DNA of 64,000 nt from Fomitopsis serialis. Its lineage: Eukaryota > Basidiomycota > Agaricomycetes > Polyporales > Fomitopsidaceae. Location of the stretch: contig NW_025955114.1 of NCBI RefSeq assembly GCF_022376445.1, forward strand, positions 33,254-97,253. The letters are read 5' to 3'. The notes under the pieces are model-generated. The model saw nothing but the letters and a program-made list of their open reading frames with translations. It made no database searches and was not told where the DNA came from. The translations under genes were made by a program, and so were the position numbers. Below are positions 1 to 10,070 of the stretch, in pieces. Position 1 is the first letter of the stretch. Each line of letters opens with the position of its first letter.

Positions 1-422
1 GTTTTGACCTTCCTGGCAAGGGTCGCGAGGAGCAGAGCCATGAGGATGACGGTCCAAATTGCGACACCAAGTACGCCGCTGCCGACCGCGCCGATCTGCA
101 TCGTAGACCGAATGTTGGTGGCATAACTCGGGTCTCCCGGATGGGTCGCGCGCAAGACGGCTTGTCCGAGCGTGAGGGCGAGAAACCCGCTGAACGCGTA
201 CGTGCCCACTCCGGGAATTGTCATGGATAGCCATAGTCCAACCACGGCGGAGACCCTCTCTGCGCTACTCAGGTCTTCGTGGTCCAGGCGGGTCAGGACT
301 CGGCAGAGTTGATTGTGCTTGTGGTGAGCTTCTACGTCTTCTTGTGTCTCCACGGTTTCTGCAGATCCTGGTCTGTTTGCTTGTGTGGCGGACGGAGGTT
401 GCACCTGCAGATTCGTGTTCAT
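1..422 (-). CDS. Membrane protein, N-terminal part (runs off window)
   Basis: An open frame on the minus strand starts at the ATG at 422-420 and is still open at base 1, giving about 140 residues. The first 65 or so are hydrophilic (Gln/Glu/His-rich, with RVLTRLDHEDLSSAERV). Two hydrophobic segments follow, one around VVGLWLSMTIPGVGTYAFS and one around GVLGVAIWTVILMALLLATLA, and the last visible residues are basic (ARKVK), as expected at a membrane-cytosol border. It is therefore probably an integral membrane protein with two or more spans. I do not recognise the family; a TDT/SLAC1-like transporter was considered but no diagnostic motif is visible. No intron is needed in the visible part. 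It points away from the neighbouring DUF6533 loci. Confidence 0.6.
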   Translation of the reverse strand, partial: MNTNLQVQPPSATQANRPGSAETVETQEDVEAHHKHNQLCRVLTRLDHEDLSSAERVSAVVGLWLSMTIPGVGTYAFSGFLALTLGQAVLRATHPGDPSYATNIRSTMQIGAVGSGVLGVAIWTVILMALLLATLARKVK

Positions 423-1036
423 GTTGCCAGGCAAGAAAGAAATTGCTGCAGTAGCGATGTTAGAAAGCAGCAGCGACGAACGCTCACTATCATGACTTAC
501 CTTCTTATTTCTCGCTTTCGGAGGAACAGCCGCCTTCTCTAGGAATGTTTTTGACAGTCTGGTACAAGAATCAAGTGTACGTTCATCGCACCGCCGATTC
601 ACCCACTGTCGTGTCAGCCACCTTCGTGCAAGCCTCATCAAGGGGATGTGACTCATACGTCGGACGCCCATCGCCATCAAGTGCCAGTGTCAGCCGCTGC
701 ACACATGAGGTGCGCACTCCGAAAGATTCGTACATTGCTCTCCTCTTTCTCTTCGCCTCCCAGTCAGGAGAATGCTTCAGTCTGCCACATCGAGTTTGCT
801 CGCACTAACCAGGTTCATCATGTGCTCAGCTTCCCAGTCGTGTGTTATACAAGATTCAAACCAGAATTTACACCATCCGCCTTCGATTTCCTACTATGCT
901 GTACAAACCGTCTGAACCCCCTCGACGTCATTGATGCAGGGGACTTCCTGTATAAGTTGGGCGTCTAATTCAATTCCCTGGCCCGCTGTCTGCCCGAGTT
1001 GAAGTCGATACTCGTTAATTCGGACGGGATCTCGGA

Positions 1037-1345
1037 TCAAAAATACGGCGAGCTCGCCGATGTGAGGTTGACGTCACGATGTGCGGCTTCGCGCAAGTTG
1101 ATGAGGAGCGCGACATGAGGATCAGGGTGAACCTGCCGTGGTTGATGGGACCGGTCAGTTGCTTCGAGCGAGGCAGCAGCTTACGGAAGGATGATCCTGG
1201 CGATGAAATTGTCGAGCCCCTACATAGGTGTTGATCGTGAGTGTCTGCGAGGTGTGCATGTGAGAGCCTAGGAAACACGCGACGGACATCAAAGTAGAAC
1301 AAGAAGATGAAGTGAACAGTAGCATGTTGAATCGACACTTACCCA
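1037..1345 (-). pseudogene. DUF6533-type membrane protein, 3' relic
   Basis: Minus-strand fragments match the last exons of the neighbouring DUF6533 genes: an aromatic run ending LFYFD, then DNFIARIILP, then ILMSR followed by LLINLREA, ending at a stop at 1039-1037. ILMSR and LLINLREA are contiguous in the intact paralogue at 1620-3899 (ILISRLLINLRE) but lie in different frames here, so one base is missing in the codons between them. A second frame shift is likely in the exon before. No DUF6533 N-terminal domain was found upstream, so this looks like a decayed tandem copy of the adjacent gene. A degraded start elsewhere cannot be excluded. Confidence 0.5.
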
Positions 1346-2276
1346 CGCGGCCACGGTCGCCTTCGAAGCAATAATGCTGCCCTTCGGAATGATATTAGAC
1401 AGGTAATCATTACCGGGCTCAAGCATCGTCTCTATATGTATTCCACAACCTGATTTTGGCACTTACTGTCGATTAACATTACTCGGGGAGACGACTAGAG
1501 ACGCCACCGGCGAACAATGACCCCAGTCGAGGATAAGTTCCTGGTCGCTGAAAACAACGCACTTGCATACTCCGCGTGACGCAACATATAGCTACAGTTG
1601 ACGATCGTTCGTTGGCAACTCATACTTCCCTGAGCCTGTGTATCATCTCGATTTCGTCCGCGCCCTCATCGCGAAAGCATTCCTCCGGTATTTCCACAGC
1701 TGGATCGAAGAAGACGGTGGATATCTCGAATGGCGTCTCTATCTCGAAGGAGGATGTTGACAAAGTCGTACGATCCATGTCTCTGCGGTACGCGACTTCG
1801 CGGAGATTGATCAGGAGCCGGGATATGAGGATCAGCGAGAACCTGCGGGTCAGTAGTCAATATGCGCCTATTTGGCGGGGGTATGCGCGGAGCTCACGGG
1901 AGAATGATGCTGTGAATAAAGTCGACTTCGTCCTGTGCGTCTCCCATGAGCATTTGAAAGAGCGCAGAGAGAAAGGAGAAGGACGAACGTCGAAGTACAC
2001 GAGGCAGATGTCGACAATGTTGAGTACCAACATGAGGCTGTCGGAGATGATCAACGCGGATATCCTCCGTGTGGGTCCTGTACTTACATGAAATATATAG
2101 TTCCTGATTAACACCTATGTCAGAAGGCGAGTATACATGTAAGTGGTGAGATTTTCGTACCATCTCTTAGGAGATACCATATCAACGATTGCCTGTACGA
2201 GCGCGGTCGTACGTGGGTCTTCATTAGTCCGTATGTCTCGACCCAGATGGTAGTGACGACGATGATATCACAAGTA

Positions 2277-2365
2277 GGGGAGCTCAGACTGAACGGGCAA
2301 GGGTACGGGTACGGGCAAGGGCACGTCACGGGACGGTCCGGCCGCACGGCGACTGTAGGGTTAGC
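2277..2365 (+). repeat. Left terminal inverted repeat of the TA-flanked element
   Basis: This is the reverse complement of 2933-2844 apart from a few substitutions and a one-base length difference. It includes internal GGGTACGGGTACGG periodicity and a GTAGGGTTAGC end that resembles telomere repeat by chance. Confidence 0.85.
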
Positions 2366-2843
2366 CACAATTAGCGTAGATGCTGCCACCGTTAACCCTA
2401 GCCTAGTTCTTCGAGCTTCTACGCCACTGCTCTTTGTTACAGACAGTATTTCGATAGTACAATCAGTATGGTTCCCAGTCACAGGCTAACAAAGAGAAAA
2501 ATCATTTTGATGACAATCAACATGGCTCGTAAATAATGTACGCACGATGCACCTAATATAGCCTACTACAGCTGAACTCGAGTGCGGGAAAGTGCCAGCG
2601 CCTGCCGAAAGCGGAATATACTAATCGGGTAACATAACATTTCCGAAAGCAGAAACACGTACTCTCCTACTTAGGTATATGTTTTCGAAGTATTAGAGGA
2701 TGTTGCGATGACGATCCAGCTGCCTCCTATGATGCTACCTAAACGGATGTACGTGCTCTATATACCTTGTCGGGACCAAAGTATTGTTCAATTACCGCTG
2801 CACAAACAGGCACAAATCCTAACGTTACGTGGCAGCCCCTACT

Positions 2844-2933
2844 GCTAACCCTACGGTTGCCGCGCGGCCGGACCGTCCCCGTGACCTACCCTTGCCCGTA
2901 CCCGTACCCTTGCCCGTTCAGTCTGAGCTCCCC
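2844..2933 (-). repeat. Right terminal inverted repeat of the TA-flanked element
   Basis: The partner of 2277-2365. It reads GCTAACCCTAC at its inner end and ends GTCTGAGCTCCCC immediately before the right-hand TA. Confidence 0.85.
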
Positions 2934-3899
2934 TAGTGATGGTACATAGACGAGACAGGAGAGCAACTGAATGCCAGATATATTAGTATGCTGCTGGTCT
3001 GACAGGGAAGAGATAACAACAGCTGTCGGACAGGGTTCATGAGCAGGAGAGTCGCAAGCCGCCACATATGCCATACATACATGAACCCCTCTCTGCTGGT
3101 TGTCATTGTATGGTATGAGCATATTCCGTCCGTGAGGTAGATCGAGGCTTGGCTTGCAGCATACTGTAAGCACGATAAGCACAGGAGGTTCGACTCGCGA
3201 TTTAGACACAAACCACGTTGACACCGACGGGTGCCGCACCGACAATGAGTGTGAAAGCTGCAGCCAGCCATCGATGGCCGTTTACAGCATAGACTCGCAT
3301 GGCTGAGACCACTGGAGGCGGAGCTTCATGACGAGTTGTTGGCAATGGTGATTCATCATGCTGCTCACCCGCGATCATCGCCAAACTGGTGAACTGGATA
3401 AACATGGAGAATATTATCGATGCCATGCAGCTGCATGATGCTCGTTCAAGGTCGGATGGAAAAGCGACTATTAGCCTACCTGCTGAGCTACAAAGGATCT
3501 GAGTCGTGTGCTTCGTGGCGCGTAGTGACTGATTGAGACGTACATTCGTGATTTCTGCAGACGCCATCGTGGCTAGGCCAAAAAGTGCTGTCGCCAGCAT
3601 CAAGAAGCGTACGAGGAAAAACACAATTGAGGCAGGCCATTTTCTGACCCAGAACAGTGAGATTTCGCTGTCTGACGTGGTAATGTATTCATATAGCAGG
3701 AGCGCTGCAGGGATTGTCCACGAGTCTATCACTTGCACATCGTACGTCCGCTCAGCTGTAGCACGAACCGTTGGATGCAACGTCGACACAAGACGACGTG
3801 AATCTAACCAATGACAATGTTTGTCAGAATCGAAACGGTGCGCATGCTGCAAGATACGTACGCCTCTTGTGCATAAATGGCAGCCTCTGCCATTGACAT

Positions 3900-5495
3900 C
3901 GCAGCGGATAGTCAGGATCGACAGACGACTCGCTCAACGCGGCTTCATGTACCCAAGTAGGAAGGACCGTCGCTGCGAGTCTCCCGCATGTCTCACCAGG
4001 TCTCACCAGGTTGACCTGATCAGTGATGCACCCAGTGATACACTCTAGGAATGCTCCTCCTCTTTGGCTCCTCTTGCCGATCGTTTTGGCAGGCTAGGCT
4101 GAACGGGGTTCCATCGCCGGATAGATCTACTATAAGCCGTAGTGCGCCCTGGAGGCTGGAGATTGTGTCTACTTACTCGGGAGACCTGCGCGGGACTCTC
4201 AGTGAATAGTTACATGCCTCCTAGCCTTCTCCTCATGAACGTGCGGTGCATCGAGTCTCGATCATTTGACAAGTCACAGAATCATGGTCCGACGAGGGAC
4301 TAGGCAAGAATTGATATTGAACGTTTGAACGTTGAACCATATGCATCACTGATCATGATTATATCATCGATCACTGTTAAATTTAGGTTTGATGGTATCC
4401 CGCGCGTCATCTTGAGCAGATCCATTCACTGGCAGAATCCATTCTCTGACACGGGCCGTAATGCACACAACTGTTCTCTAGTTATTGATTATTGGACCGA
4501 CTGTGCTGCAGGGCTTGTCAATTAAAGAACAATGAATACGACGGGACGTTGATTTCACTCACGTAGCTCGCAATCATCACACGAACAGGGACACATCGTC
4601 CAAGTTCCCCCAATTGAAGGAACTTTGTCTCGACGGCGTCGACCCAGAGTAGGAGGATCCAGTCGCCACACGTCACTGCACGGCTACGACATCGAAATTC
4701 GGGACTGCCAGTGCTGGATTATCATTATACAAGTATAGAGATAAGTATGTTGTATTGGTAAGCATGCCCACGTTTTGATACGACGACGCAGGGGCATTGA
4801 CACAGAAAAGTGGACATCGTCATGCCAGTTCCCTCTTGGCCGAGAGTCGAAGACGCAAACCCAGGAAGGCTGCTCACTCCGGCCGCTTGCCTTCCTCCTT
4901 TCAAATTCAGTTGATACTCATAGCTAACTGCACAACATGCCGCACGTCTCAGTCCCTTACATTTTGTGCGGATTGCAATGGTACGCGTGAATTGACTTAC
5001 AACGGTGGGGCTGTCGAAAGAGGAAAGGTGTGTATGTATTCGATCAGCTCGCACGGTGTCAAACATACCTCAACGTATCCTCCGCCCGGTAATTCCTGCG
5101 AAGGCAAGGCTGGATACAAGCTGGATAGGCTGGAACATCAAGGCCCATAGCATCATGTCTGCGCGTATTGCCCGCTGTGTAGTTTCACTTGTGCTGCATT
5201 CCCGCGGTTCGTTTCCATCACCGGTCCGATGTTTCGTAGGATGCGACTGCGCTGCACGTGCTGTGGTAAGCGGGCTGAAGGCAGGACTTGACCTTTTACG
5301 GCATCCCTGATGCGGCTGGTGGGGGCCGTGGCGTTTTCCCCATCATGGGGAATGCCGTACATAACACATCCGTTGTTCGCCCTGACAGTCCTTCTCTCAG
5401 ATCAGTTGGATTATAAGTCGACGCCATCCATAGCGCTGCGAGGATCTCCGGCCTCGAACGTTGGGTGCACCCAGCTTCGCCCATCCAGCCGACGG
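3900..5495. other. Intergenic stretch with a possible DUF6533 relic
   Basis: About 1.6 kb between divergently transcribed DUF6533 genes. No convincing gene is seen. Around 4888-4930 the plus strand encodes FQIQLILIAN, which recalls FQIRLILLAIA in the DUF6533 domain of the next gene, but the surrounding frame does not continue the domain. The stretch must hold the promoters of both flanking genes; no clear TATA or other element stands out. Confidence 0.4.
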
Positions 5496-7226
5496 ATGAA
5501 CGCGACCACGCCCGGCGCACCCGCAGCAGAGCTTGCGCTGCTCGCGGCTGAGCTTCATACTGCGTATGTTCAAGTCCTCCAGACCGTCGATTGTATTCTA
5601 ATTGGAATCATGACTAGGTTCGTTGCTAAGTGTCTCGCATCGGCAGCACTCGGCAAGCTATGAGCTCGTTTTGCCCGTCATAGGTTACTCATGCAGAGTT
5701 ATGCATCCACAGCTCTCACTCTTTATGAGTACCTCCTCACTCTTTCAAACGAAGTCGCTCTCTTTTGGAACACCAAGCTATCCTCTGCTTCCGCCCTCAT
5801 TCTCTTTCAAATCCGCCTTATCCTACTAGCCATCGCAGCGACGAGCATCGCAGGGAATTATGTGCCGGAAGCAACCGTGACCGTACGTAGCATCGCTATC
5901 ACCAAAGGGTCTTCTGCTCAAGGTCTGACAGTTGACAGGGTGAGGCGAACAGTTCAAGTGCGCATGTCTCGTAATAATACGCCATTCACCAGCTGCAAGT
6001 CATACAGTATCTGGAATGCAACGCTCACTTTGCTCGGTTACACCATGATCGCAGGTAAAGGTGGCTTGTATGGGGGTTCTCGCTTGTAATGACGTTAGTT
6101 TCAAGTTATATCCGCTATTCGTGTCTTTGCCGTGACGGAGCGTAACTGGCTCCTCTCACTGTTGACCCTCACATTGGGTCTACTGCCAGTACTCATTAAC
6201 ATTGTGAGTATGTGTAATCCATCACGTTCATTCGCAATAGCTTACCACGGCCCCTGTAGTACTTATTAACTACCGCATACTACCTAGTCAAATCGGTGCC
6301 GACAACAACCGTTTGTGCTGTTCTGTCCACTATATCTCCCCACTCGGCGAATAAGTGAGTATCTCGTCACATACCGCTTTGCTGATGTTGAATGACGGTT
6401 AATTTCAGAGGTACCGTGGTCCTTCAACGAATTCATGTTTTATACTGACAAGTCAACTTAAAACCACAGTTGCTCTGGCCAGCCGTCTTGGTGTCATTCT
6501 TTCCGATATACTCGTCGTGTCCGCTACGTGGTTCAATCTGTTCCAATCGGCAAGATTCAGTGCAAAGAGCGGGTTTCTGACCAGCTCTGTCTCCTGGTAT
6601 CTGCTGCGAGACGGTAAGTGGTCGAAACTCGTGCATGTAGTCCACGATCTCATTGTGGCACTTTACAGGCACACTGTACTTCTCGTGCGTTCAGTCACAT
6701 GGCCGAGTCTGCCGGTATATCTGATATGCCTCTGCAGTGTGATTCTCGTCCTCAACCTCATCGACATCCTCCTTTGGTGGTTCGATGTACGTGACTTTAC
6801 CGTCACTCATCATTCTTGCGGGCTGACCGTATTCTTACCAGCGAATACAATTCTTCACAAGCTTGATCTTCCCGTCCGTGGCTTCATTGCATCGCGCCCT
6901 GTTGACATTGCGACTGACGTGGATCCCTCAGTCTATCCCTCATCTTGCTGTCGCGGCTACTCATCAATCTTCGTCAGGTGGCATACTCCGACGCCGCCAT
7001 CCGGTCACTGAGTACTTCCGGTCACAGCACGGGAGCGGACCTCCCTACTCAGATGTCAGACGTCTTCTTCGTGCCTCGCACCACATCCGGCATGGACACG
7101 GACGAATCTCCGACTCTGGAGACCTTCGAAGATGAAGAGGACGTCGAGATGGCAGAAGTTGCAATTGGCGACGACGACGAACGCCCGATTGGTGTCGGGA
7201 ATCTGGAGGCGGATGCACTCAAATAG
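5496..7226 (+). CDS. DUF6533 family membrane protein
   Basis: A multi-exon plus-strand gene starting at the ATG at 5496 (MNATTPGAPAAELALLAAEL, donor GTATGT). The second exon carries the DUF6533 signature (LTLYEYLLTLSNEVALFW plus a hydrophobic helix FQIRLILLAIA). Later exons carry SYSIWNATLTLLGYTMIAG, IRVFAVTERNWLLSLLTL, a loop exon, LASRLGVILSDILVVSATW with SVSWYLLRDG, a tiny exon TLYFS, VILVLNLIDILLWWFD, and SLILLSRLLINLRQ. A soluble acidic tail rich in Glu and Asp (ETFEDEEDVEMAEV) ends at 7226. About seven hydrophobic segments suggest a serpentine membrane protein with a cytosolic acidic C-terminus. The function of the family is unknown. Introns are about 50-60 bp. Every frame junction could be satisfied, so the gene appears intact. 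Exact borders of the loop exons near 6200-6480 are less certain. Confidence 0.78.
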
Positions 7227-7698
7227 CAAGCGGGGTCGCACACGCGCACGAATCTCTACATGCGTACGGACTGCTCAAGATGTATTCGGGTATCAACTGC
7301 GGCTACGTAGCCCCAACGGATTCAAACGTCGGAGCCACGTTGTCTACCTTGAAGTCTCGAGTTCGAGAGGGGCTTTCCTACGGGAGTCATTCTGTACAGT
7401 AGCCACCCACTGGCAAGCATTCGGTCGTATGTACATGGTACAGTTGGCGTGCGGCGCAGACATCCCCTTTCGAAGTCATATGCAGCGATTTCCTTAAATC
7501 TCGTCTGAGTGTGAACTCGCAGCAAAGATGTCGATGCCAAAGCACTTGACAAAAGCATAAGGTGAACGTAGGATCACACGCATCCGAGGTCGTCCATCGC
7601 TGTCACAACAGTAATCAAATTACACATACTAAATAGAGTAGAGCAGAAGGCTCGTATGATGTTAGTCATGCACGAAGACATACTGTACATACTACGAT
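7227..7698. other. Convergent intergenic gap
   Basis: The 470 bp between the 3' ends of the DUF6533 gene and the lactone-oxidase gene. No coding or structural signal is seen. Confidence 0.5.
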
Positions 7699-10070
7699 CT
7701 AGACAGGACCGAAGACCAAGCTGTCCATCAGCGCATTGCCAAAGCGAGAGCGAGTCTCTCCCACCGAGCAACCTCGAGTGGTGACTATTCGCTGGAAGGT
7801 ATCCCTAAATTCCACAAATGCCTCACCGTATGCATCTTCCTTCAAGTACTGCACGACAGGCTTGCCGCGGACCTGCAATCCATCCCACTGTTTCGCCCAA
7901 TGCGGCCGAGGGAGAAGCCGGCGGTCATCTGCACCCTTCGAGTCATAACCAGTCCACTTGTCCGCGACGAGCTGCATGAAGTCGGCCCACATGTCTTTGG
8001 GCGTTGCTAGAGTGGTCAGCACCTCGATCGACACCGTACCAAGCGCGTTCGTTCGTTGAGGCGCGAGGATAACGTCGGAGGCACCTGTTAGTCGCATCTC
8101 CAGCGCAATGCGAGCCGGCGCATCGTGTGCTTGACTGTACATTGCGGAGATCCCATCCCACCTGCGCCAATGTCGGCATCGGATGGACAGAAGACACGGA
8201 GCATACACTTACCATGCGCGCTGGATAGCATCGTAGTCTCTCTTCCCTTGTATCGAAGGGACGGGGACCTCCCACTCCGTATCCCAGCACCGGAAGTTCT
8301 CTTTGTGAACGGTATACAACATTAGAGCGAGCGTCACTACGGATGAATGTGATGTGCTTACGGATTCCTCTCCTGAAATGTACAGCCTCGCTAACGTAGG
8401 TCTTGATAGCTTTCTTCGGATCAGTGATGTTGGGCATCGCGGCCATCGATGCGACTCCGAATAGCCATGCTTGCATGTAGCCTGGGACGTCTTTCCACAG
8501 GAAGAAGCTGGTGACAACCTCTGCGGCAGTCGATTGTAGCTGAATGCGCATCAGCGAGATGTCCAGCGGAGAAGATCATGTGCGCACCTCCTGAGACTTC
8601 ACGCCATCGAACCAACTATCACCAGGGTAAGGATCCAGATTTCCGTCCTTGGGGGTCATGGGGTACTCTGTTATAGATTGAGCTCACTGCGCCGCATAAT
8701 TCCACGAACGCGAGACGTACTATTCCATGTGTTAATCCAGACATGTTCCTGGTACGGGAACCAGAACCATTCCAGGTAGTAGTCCTCCTCGCACCTCCGG
8801 ACGAAGTCCGTCCTCGCGTCCTCGAGTTGCGCCTCTGTGATCTTGGACTTCTCGATCATGCTTTGTACCTGCTTCGGAATGGCATAACCCTTCGGCGGAG
8901 GGATCGCGAGAGGCAACGGAGTATGGACGGGCACTAGCTCAGCCACTCCCATGGCGTCGAGCTGCAAGGTGATAGAGACGACGACGCCAAGCAAGCCAAA
9001 GCACCCACTTGCAGCACGGAGCTCGTCGGGGTCGTTCACAGTCTGTAGCTCGCCGTGCGCGTCGACGTACGTGATCTCCACAACGAGGTCAGAGAGCGTC
9101 GTGCTCGAGAAGCCCGAGCCATGACATATCGGTGCGTTGCTCCCACCGAACGTGATCTCGACCATGATGACATTGAACGGGATAGACCACGTCTTGTTGT
9201 TGAAGCTCCATTCGCGCAGCTGGTCATTCGTGGTCCCCGCCATGATCTTGCAGAAGGCATGACCTGACGGAGCGGCGCGGCCCGCGACGGATTTGACGAC
9301 CTCGATGCCAGACAGTTCCGTCTTCCAGTCAGATGGAGGTTGCTTGTACGGGAGTTTCGTCAGGCTCTCGATGGGCAGGAACATGATCATGACGTCGCCT
9401 TGGGCACCGAACAGTTCGCTTCGTGTTACCCAGTTAGACACGGGAAGACAAAGTGGAACGAAAGACCTACCCCCAAGTGTGGCGGAATCCAGCCACGCGA
9501 ACCTTCTTCCCCTTCTTCGCCGCCCATTTCACCACTTCACATACACCGCGGATCGTGCGAATCACCAGTGTATATCCGGGGTCATACGACACAGTCTTTC
9601 CCCAGTTGCTGAAGCTAGGTTGCTTGTCATGGGGCTTCAAGCCGTGCACAACATGCAAGACCTCGCCTTCGATCTCGTGCCCTAGCTGTACCATTTCAGC
9701 AAATGGATGCAGCTCGAAGACGTGGAGCCCAGTCTCGGCGTCGGCCTTCTTGCTCGGACCGTGCCCCTCAGCTTCGTTTGAGTTCTGGAGCTCAGTGAAG
9801 GCTCGCAAGACGTCTTCTCGGTGATCAGCATCCGGTTCTTCGACTGCCTGCAACAGAGTAAAAAACGGCTTCAGGCGGTCATCCTCGTCAACCAGTGCCT
9901 GCAGTGTCTGTTTGAAGTGCTCCTGCTGCAGAAATGACGGATGGTGTTAATGGACAACACAACCAGAGGAACGGGGCCGACGCACAGTATATGCTGTAGA
10001 GTCTGATGACTGTTAAGTACGCAGGTCAGCAGAGCGACAGGATAATCGTTGAGGGACTGCTTACTGCCAT
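7699..10070 (-). CDS. FAD-linked oxidase, D-arabinono-1,4-lactone oxidase-like
   Basis: Seven exons can be joined in frame: 10070-10065, 9925-9471, 9418-8721, 8667-8588, 8539-8362, 8300-8213 and 8161-7699, about 655 residues. The N-terminal half is a PCMH-type FAD-binding domain (GYTLVIRTIRGVCEVVKWA, then KVRVAGFRHTWG, where the His lies in the region that often carries covalent flavin; later MAGTTNDQLREW and VEITFGGSNAPICHGSGFS). It continues DLVVEITYVDAHGELQTV and ASGCFGLLGVVVSITLQ. The C-terminal half (DYYLEWFWFPYQEHVWINTW, FRCWDTEWEVPVP, ISAMYSQAHDAPARIALEMR, and a final QRIVTTRGCSVGETRSRFGN) fits the ALO domain that oxidises aldonolactones with O2. The long Agaricomycete form is often annotated this way, and the true substrate is unknown. 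No signal peptide or membrane segment is seen. The two-codon first exon and 139-bp first intron are the weakest part of the model. Confidence 0.85.

Larger units (their letters stand above)
2277..2933. mobile_element. Non-autonomous TIR element flanked by TA (MITE-like)
   Basis: A 657-bp element has terminal inverted repeats of about 89-90 bp (2277-2365 and 2844-2933). Each begins GGGGAGCTCAGACTGAACGG and continues through an alternating GGGCAAGGGTACGGGTACGG stretch into GGTCCGGCCGC and GTAGGGTTAGC. Both sides are bordered by the dinucleotide TA (2275-2276 and 2934-2935), the target-site duplication expected of Tc1/mariner-like or related TA-inserting transposases. The interior is AT-richer and codes for nothing recognisable, so the element must be mobilised in trans. 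The insertion lies in an exon of the DUF6533 gene, and collapsing one TA gives the uninterrupted reading frame, which supports these exact borders. Superfamily assignment is an inference from the TA alone. Confidence 0.85.
1620..3899 (-). pseudogene. DUF6533 family membrane protein, interrupted by a transposon
   Basis: A multi-exon minus-strand gene. Exon 1 begins at the ATG at 3899 (MSMAEAAIYAQEA, donor GTACGT). The DUF6533 domain follows (YEYITTSDSEISLFW, then a hydrophobic helix). Next come an exon with RVYAVNGHRWL, an exon with VVTTIW...SLIWYLLRDG, a small exon TIYF, an exon with LMLVLNIVDICLVYFD, and a last exon with LILISRLLINLRE and an acidic tail ending at 1620. The family is a seven-helix-like membrane protein of basidiomycetes with no known function. 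Order and splice phases match the intact paralogue at 5496-7226. A 657-bp inverted-repeat element (2277-2933) sits inside the coding exon just before the VVTTIW segment and brings an in-frame stop soon after its edge. Removing the element and one TA restores the frame, so the disruption looks recent. If the insert were spliced as an intron the gene could still work, but its ends lack GT-AG. Confidence 0.75.

Noticed and set aside
1576..2091. 171-residue plus-strand frame
   Set aside because: Antisense to the last exons of the DUF6533 gene, whose motifs are clear on the minus strand.
2355..2400. Telomere-like TTAGGG/CCCTAA sequence
   Set aside because: Single partial units within the terminal repeats of the TA-flanked element; no array.
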